This document shows, piece by piece, positions 63,211 through 64,000 of a stretch of 64,000 nucleotides of DNA (position 1 is its first letter; each line of letters opens with the position of its first letter). The DNA lies in the NCBI RefSeq assembly GCF_001050235.1, contig NZ_DF967972.1:1860107-1924106 (forward strand). The letters run 5' to 3'. The notes below the pieces were generated by a model. That model searched no databases. It saw only the letters and a list, made by a program, of their open reading frames with translations, and was not told the DNA's origin. Both the position numbers and the translations under genes were made by a program. This DNA comes from Longilinea arvoryzae (GTDB lineage Bacteria > Chloroflexota > Anaerolineae > Anaerolineales > Anaerolineaceae).

Positions 63211-64000
63211 TTCTGCCTTCCTCCGCGCTGAACGTAATTCTGATCGATCCAGGTCTTATAATCGCCGGTCTGGCGAATGGCCTGCACCCACTCGGGATGC
63301 TCCAGATACCAGCGCACGGTCTTCTCCAGGCCGGTTTGCAGCGATTCCTTCGGCTGCCAGCTCAGCTCAGCTTTGATCTTGCGGATATCCATAGCGTAAC
63401 GGCGATCGTGGCCGGGGCGATCGGTGACGTAGGTGATCAGGCTTTCATGCGGAAGGTGAGGTGAATTGGGGACGAGTTCATCCAGAATTGCGCAGATGGC
63501 GGACACGATTTCGATATTGTAGGGCTGGTTGTTGCCGCCGATGTTGTAAGTTTCGCCGGGCTTGCCGTGTTCCAGGACCGTCAGAATGGCCTCGCAGTGA
63601 TCCTCGACATACAACCAATCCCGTACCTGTTTGCCATCACCGTAGACTGGCAGGCGTTTGCCTTCCAGCGCGTTCAGGATGATGAGCGGGATCAGTTTCT
63701 CGGGGAACTGGTAAGGGCCGTAGTTGTTCGAGCAATTGGTGACGGTGACGGGCAGACCGTAGGTGTGAAAATAGGCTCTCGTCAGGTGGTCGCTGGAGGC
63801 TTTCGAGGCGGAGTATGGGGAATTGGGCGCATAGGGCGTCGTCTCGTTGAAGGCCGGATCGGACGGCGTCAGTGAGCCGAATACCTCATCGGTCGAAACG
63901 TGGTGGAAGCGCACCTGATCCAGCGGTTGGCGTTTTTCGGTCAGCCAGACCTGACGGGCGGCCTCCAGCAGGGTGAAGGTGCCCACGATGTTGGTTTGGA
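63207..64000 (-). CDS. rfbB: dTDP-glucose 4,6-dehydratase (cut by window edge)
   Basis: The C-terminal 263 residues or so of RfbB; the NAD-binding N-terminus is beyond the right edge. The visible part has [26 protein letters not shown] with catalytic Tyr and Lys, [31 protein letters not shown] (family signature, longer than the part quoted) and the WYLEHPEW segment at the end. It removes water from dTDP-glucose to give the 4-keto-6-deoxy sugar. A nearby GTG inside the frame is not the start. First visible gene of the minus arm. Confidence 0.93.
   Translation of the reverse strand, partial: QTNIVGTFTLLEAARQVWLTEKRQPLDQVRFHHVSTDEVFGSLTPSDPAFNETTPYAPNSPYSASKASSDHLTRAYFHTYGLPVTVTNCSNNYGPYQFPEKLIPLIILNALEGKRLPVYGDGKQVRDWLYVEDHCEAILTVLEHGKPGETYNIGGNNQPYNIEIVSAICAILDELVPNSPHLPHESLITYVTDRPGHDRRYAMDIRKIKAELSWQPKESLQTGLEKTVRWYLEHPEWVQAIRQTGDYKTWIDQNYVQRGGRQK

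Overview
The window looks like chromosomal DNA from a Chloroflexota bacterium, probably class Anaerolineae. The call is inferred from several traits: fairly high GC with normal bacterial signals, Thr/Pro-rich 'TPTPT' linkers in exported proteins, a membrane sortase, a short EF-Ts, an oxidative pentose phosphate operon, DUF951, YgiT-type zinc finger and YitT-like genes, and several genes whose -10 box lies 6-10 nt before the start codon. No rRNA, tRNA, CRISPR array, insertion sequence or prophage was seen. Almost all sequence is coding, with 61 complete genes and one partial gene at each edge.

Layout. 0-20 kb is mostly housekeeping: glgP, xylB, an NfeD/ClpP-class membrane protease, dnaK, rpsB-tsf and pyrH, an adenosine deaminase between two CBS-domain proteins, cysK-cysE behind a long structured leader, a sortase and a CDF metal exporter. 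20-30 kb is the most distinctive region. It holds a three-gene operon (NapC-like nonaheme cytochrome with two atypical heme sites, membrane-anchored nonaheme cytochrome, cytochrome b with a fused cytochrome c domain), then gnd-zwf-pgl, then a secreted lipoprotein decaheme cytochrome made of two pentaheme repeats with EF-hand-like loops. Together these suggest electron transfer between the membrane quinone pool and an outside partner. 30-44 kb contains lepB-deoC, a YitT protein, a hydrolase/TetR/DUF2568 operon with a clear operator, a lysoplasmalogenase-like protein, era, ogt, a possible small RNA before a phosphoribosyltransferase gene, a prephenate dehydrogenase/site-2 protease pair, DUF951 with a lipid glycosyltransferase, and tsaE-tsaB-rimI with a family 4-type uracil-DNA glycosylase.

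44.4-64 kb is a surface polysaccharide locus with two converging arms. The plus arm (44381-58071) has a UDP-sugar dehydrogenase, epimerase, flippase, GT4 and GT2 glycosyltransferases, a UPF0104 protein and four large polytopic proteins resembling GT-C enzymes. The minus arm has rfbB (cut by the window end), rfbA, rfbD, a Wzz-like protein, an O-antigen ligase/polymerase and a WecA/MraY-type initiating transferase. This has the parts for Wzx/Wzy-style glycan synthesis with a deoxysugar such as rhamnose; rfbC is not in the window.

Most promising observations: the uracil-DNA glycosylase ends in QLSLF, a match to the bacterial sliding-clamp-binding consensus; the multiheme cytochrome set has CX3CH and CX4CH heme sites, a duplicated pentaheme unit and a shared promoter element; a possible ~100-nt RNA at 37.7 kb presents an anti-Shine-Dalgarno-like loop. 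All functions are read from sequence motifs; no database search was possible.
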